Below are positions 62,186-64,000 of a stretch of 64,000 nucleotides of DNA, piece after piece. Below the pieces are notes generated by a model that was not told the DNA's origin, did no database searches, and saw nothing but the letters and a program-made list of their open reading frames with translations. The stretch lies in NCBI RefSeq assembly GCF_042678145.1, contig NZ_JBHUDG010000001.1, positions 62,001 to 126,000 of the forward strand, read 5' to 3'. The stretch is from Pseudopedobacter beijingensis. Lineage in GTDB: Bacteria > Bacteroidota > Bacteroidia > Sphingobacteriales > Sphingobacteriaceae. A program made the position numbers and the translations under genes. Every line of letters begins with the position of its first letter. The first letter of the stretch is position 1.

Positions 62186-63160
62186 ATGCATTGGAGATTT
62201 TTAAGAGAGTTAATTTGTTTTTTTTGCTTGTTTTTTTGTGTGCTAAAAACCAAGGGACAAACTAGCGAAGCTTTTAGTTATTATTCAGAAAAAACCTTAA
62301 GTGCTATTGAGGCAAGTGCAGAGCAAAGAGCGCAAATTTTGGCTATTAGAGAATTTACCAATGAGCAGGTTAAGCTTATTAAAGCCAATGAGAAATTAAC
62401 CGAACAGCAGAAGAAGGATAGTTATAAAGAGGTCTATAGCAAGAGTAGTAAAGATTATTATTCGGTAATATCAGATAAACAGAAGGCAATTATTAAACAA
62501 TTGTTAAAGGATATACAAGATCAAAAACAAAGAGATGGAGTTATCCCTGTTACTGATAGTTCAAGTTATTATAATCAATACTATCAACAAAGAATGAGTC
62601 TTTTTAATTCTTTTCCTCTTGTTAAAAATACGGTTATGTTTTTAGGAAGTAGCAGTGCTGAACGGGGTGCTTGGAGCGAACTTTTTCCTAATTCGATTAT
62701 CTCTAATAGAGGGATTGGCGGCGATAATACTTTAGGGGTATTAGCTAGGTTAGATCAGGCTATTGCTATGCAACCTTCAAAGGTATTTCTATTCATAGGA
62801 ACTAATGATTTGGGTAGTAGAGCTTGGCCAGTAAATTTTGTATATGATAAATATGTGCAAATAGTAGATAGGCTTAAAGAAGGATCTCCGAAAACTAAAA
62901 TATATATCGTATCGCTACCTATTAACGAGCAGGTAGTTACAATAGAAAGGTTTAAAGGTAAGTCTGTTTATTTTAAACAATTTAATGAAAAATTAGGCGC
63001 CTTAGCGAAAGAGAAAAATCTTGTTTTTGTAAACTTCTTTAATCAAGTTCTTGGGAAAAATGGCGAGCTGATTTCAGACTATACTACCGATGGTATTCAT
63101 TTAACTCCGCAGGGGTATAAATTAATGGCCGAATATTTTAGAAAGCATAAATTTTTATAG
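62186..63160 (+). CDS. SGNH/GDSL hydrolase with N-terminal YYSxETL domain (first copy)
   Basis: A 324-residue secreted esterase-like protein. Signal peptide to about residue 25 (KTKGQT), helical YYSEKTLSAIEASAEQ domain (about 28-112) matching the preceding small protein, then an SGNH domain (about 135-322). Catalytic blocks: FLGSSSAERG (Ser nucleophile, block I), GGDNTLGVLARLD (block II), IGTNDLGS (block III Asn) and TDGIHLTPQG (Asp-His dyad). Such enzymes often deacetylate glycans, which fits the locus. Block I is GSS rather than GNS/GDS. A hairpin follows before a close paralogue. Confidence 0.85.
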   Translation: MHWRFLRELICFFCLFFCVLKTKGQTSEAFSYYSEKTLSAIEASAEQRAQILAIREFTNEQVKLIKANEKLTEQQKKDSYKEVYSKSSKDYYSVISDKQKAIIKQLLKDIQDQKQRDGVIPVTDSSSYYNQYYQQRMSLFNSFPLVKNTVMFLGSSSAERGAWSELFPNSIISNRGIGGDNTLGVLARLDQAIAMQPSKVFLFIGTNDLGSRAWPVNFVYDKYVQIVDRLKEGSPKTKIYIVSLPINEQVVTIERFKGKSVYFKQFNEKLGALAKEKNLVFVNFFNQVLGKNGELISDYTTDGIHLTPQGYKLMAEYFRKHKFL

Positions 63161-63171
63161 TTGTTTTTTTT

Positions 63172-63209
63172 AATGGTGATTTTAATTAGGACTCATTGAA
63201 ATCACCATT
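63172..63209 (+). terminator. Hairpin between the two SGNH genes
   Basis: Perfect 11-bp arms AATGGTGATTT/AAATCACCATT. A T-run precedes it (63163-63170), but only ATTT follows, so it may end transcripts only partly. Confidence 0.45.
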
Positions 63210-63260
63210 ATTTAGGTGTTAAATAAATAATATTCAGAAGGATTAAATTTGAAATATAAT

Positions 63261-64000
63261 ATGATCAGAATAATTTTTACCGCATTGCTATTGATACACT
63301 GTAGCTGGGCTTCATTATCAGCACAAGTTCGTAAATCTCTAAGTTATTATTCAGAGGAGACGCTAGATTTAATTGAGGCAACAGCAGCACAAAAAGCGAA
63401 AATTAAGCAAATAAAGAGCAATACAGACGAAAAGTTAAAGCAGGCTAAAAATGATGCTAATTTGGTTGAGAGCGAAAAACAATTAAAATACAAGGAAATA
63501 TATGCTGAAGGAACTAAGCTTTATAATGAAGTGATTAGTGAACAGCAAAAAGAGGTTTTAAAGCAGCTGCATAAGAAAATTCAGGATGAAAATACGAAAA
63601 TAGGATTTGCACCAATCATAGACAGTACTTTTAAAAGCAAGCATTTTGATCAAAGGATGGAATTGTTTGCCTCTTTTCCAATAGCGAATAAAGCCATCGT
63701 TTTTTTAGGTAATAGCATTACCGAGCGTGGCGTATGGAATGAGCTAATTCCAGGCAAACTGATCTCTAACCGAGGAATTGGGGGAGATAATACTTTTGGT
63801 GTTTTAGCAAGGTTAGATGGTGTTTTAACAGCTAAGCCAGAAAAAATATTTTTAATGATTGGAGTAAACGATTTAGCTGGTAGAGGCTGGCCGCTGGAAC
63901 TGGTTTTAAAGAATTATACCAGAATTGTTAATCAGATTTTAAAGCAAAGCCCTAAAACCAAATTGTATATTCAATCGGTTTTGCCAATAGATGAGGATAT
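63261..64000 (+). CDS. SGNH/GDSL hydrolase with YYSxETL domain (second copy), truncated by window edge
   Basis: The frame is open from the ATG at 63261 to the end of the window (about 246 codons). Signal peptide to SLSAQV, then SLSYYSEETLDLIEATAAQ and KYKEIYAEGTKLYNEVISEQQ, the same helical domain as in the two upstream genes. The SGNH part has FLGNSITERGVW (block I, canonical GNS), GGDNTFGVLARLD and IGVNDLAGRGW. The Asp-His block lies beyond the window. It is a clear paralogue of 62186-63160. Confidence 0.85.
   Translation, partial: MIRIIFTALLLIHCSWASLSAQVRKSLSYYSEETLDLIEATAAQKAKIKQIKSNTDEKLKQAKNDANLVESEKQLKYKEIYAEGTKLYNEVISEQQKEVLKQLHKKIQDENTKIGFAPIIDSTFKSKHFDQRMELFASFPIANKAIVFLGNSITERGVWNELIPGKLISNRGIGGDNTFGVLARLDGVLTAKPEKIFLMIGVNDLAGRGWPLELVLKNYTRIVNQILKQSPKTKLYIQSVLPIDED

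Overview
The window reads as chromosomal DNA of an AT-rich Bacteroidota, most likely Sphingobacteriaceae near Pedobacter/Pseudopedobacter. Grounds: an ECF sigma/FecR-like/SusC (with STN domain)/SusD cassette, type IX secretion C-terminal sorting domains, many GH95/GH105/GH36-type CAZymes, promoter boxes of the Bacteroidota form TAnnTTTG, and weak ribosome binding sites. No rRNA, tRNA, CRISPR array, prophage, transposase or insertion sequence was recognised.

Region 1 (1-7.5 kb) is housekeeping: a 5'-truncated RluA-family pseudouridine synthase, a large TamB-like protein whose non-ATG start collides head to head with tsaD, and pth.

Region 2 (7.5-14.3 kb) is a compact oxygen-response locus and the most interesting part. 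A soluble histidine kinase carries a FixL-type haem PAS domain, with the haem-ligand His and both propionate-contacting Arg at FixL spacing. It overlaps by 4 bp a response regulator whose output is a Crp/Fnr domain with an FNR-type recognition helix (E..SR). It therefore looks like FixL plus FixJ and FixK fused in one protein. TGAT-N4-ATCA boxes lie at activator distances in front of a D-lactate-dehydrogenase-like gene plus oxygen-independent hemN, and in front of a conserved 591-residue protein of unknown function. This suggests a local micro-oxic/anaerobic regulon.

Region 3 (14.3-25 kb) holds an ada-like/alkB-like alkylation repair pair, a pyruvate oxidase, a TonB-dependent siderophore receptor divergent from its probable AraC regulator (with two 17-bp direct repeats exactly 21 bp apart between them), an LCIB-type beta-carbonic-anhydrase-like protein, lgt, and a hypothetical gene preceded by tandem and simple repeats.

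Region 4 (25-42 kb) mixes a luciferase-like flavin oxidoreductase, a secreted sorbosone/glucose-dehydrogenase-like propeller with a c-type cytochrome, a lyase-like lipoprotein, two tandem GH95 enzymes, the metNIQ transporter, a PAP2-like protein, a SUMF1-domain protein and a RidA protein. Its intergenic spaces carry palindromic and simple-sequence repeats.

Region 5 (42-64 kb) is a polysaccharide utilisation locus. It runs GH105, a six-hairpin-glycosidase-like enzyme, GH36 alpha-galactosidase, ECF sigma, FecR-like anti-sigma, SusC, SusD (with an unusual Gly-rich insertion) and a secreted beta-propeller protein. Then come two SBBP-repeat T9SS cargo proteins, a small secreted helical protein, and two SGNH hydrolases that carry that same small domain at their N-terminus; the last runs off the window. 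The enzymes suggest a fucose/galactose- and uronate-bearing plant polysaccharide, but the substrate is inferred, not shown.
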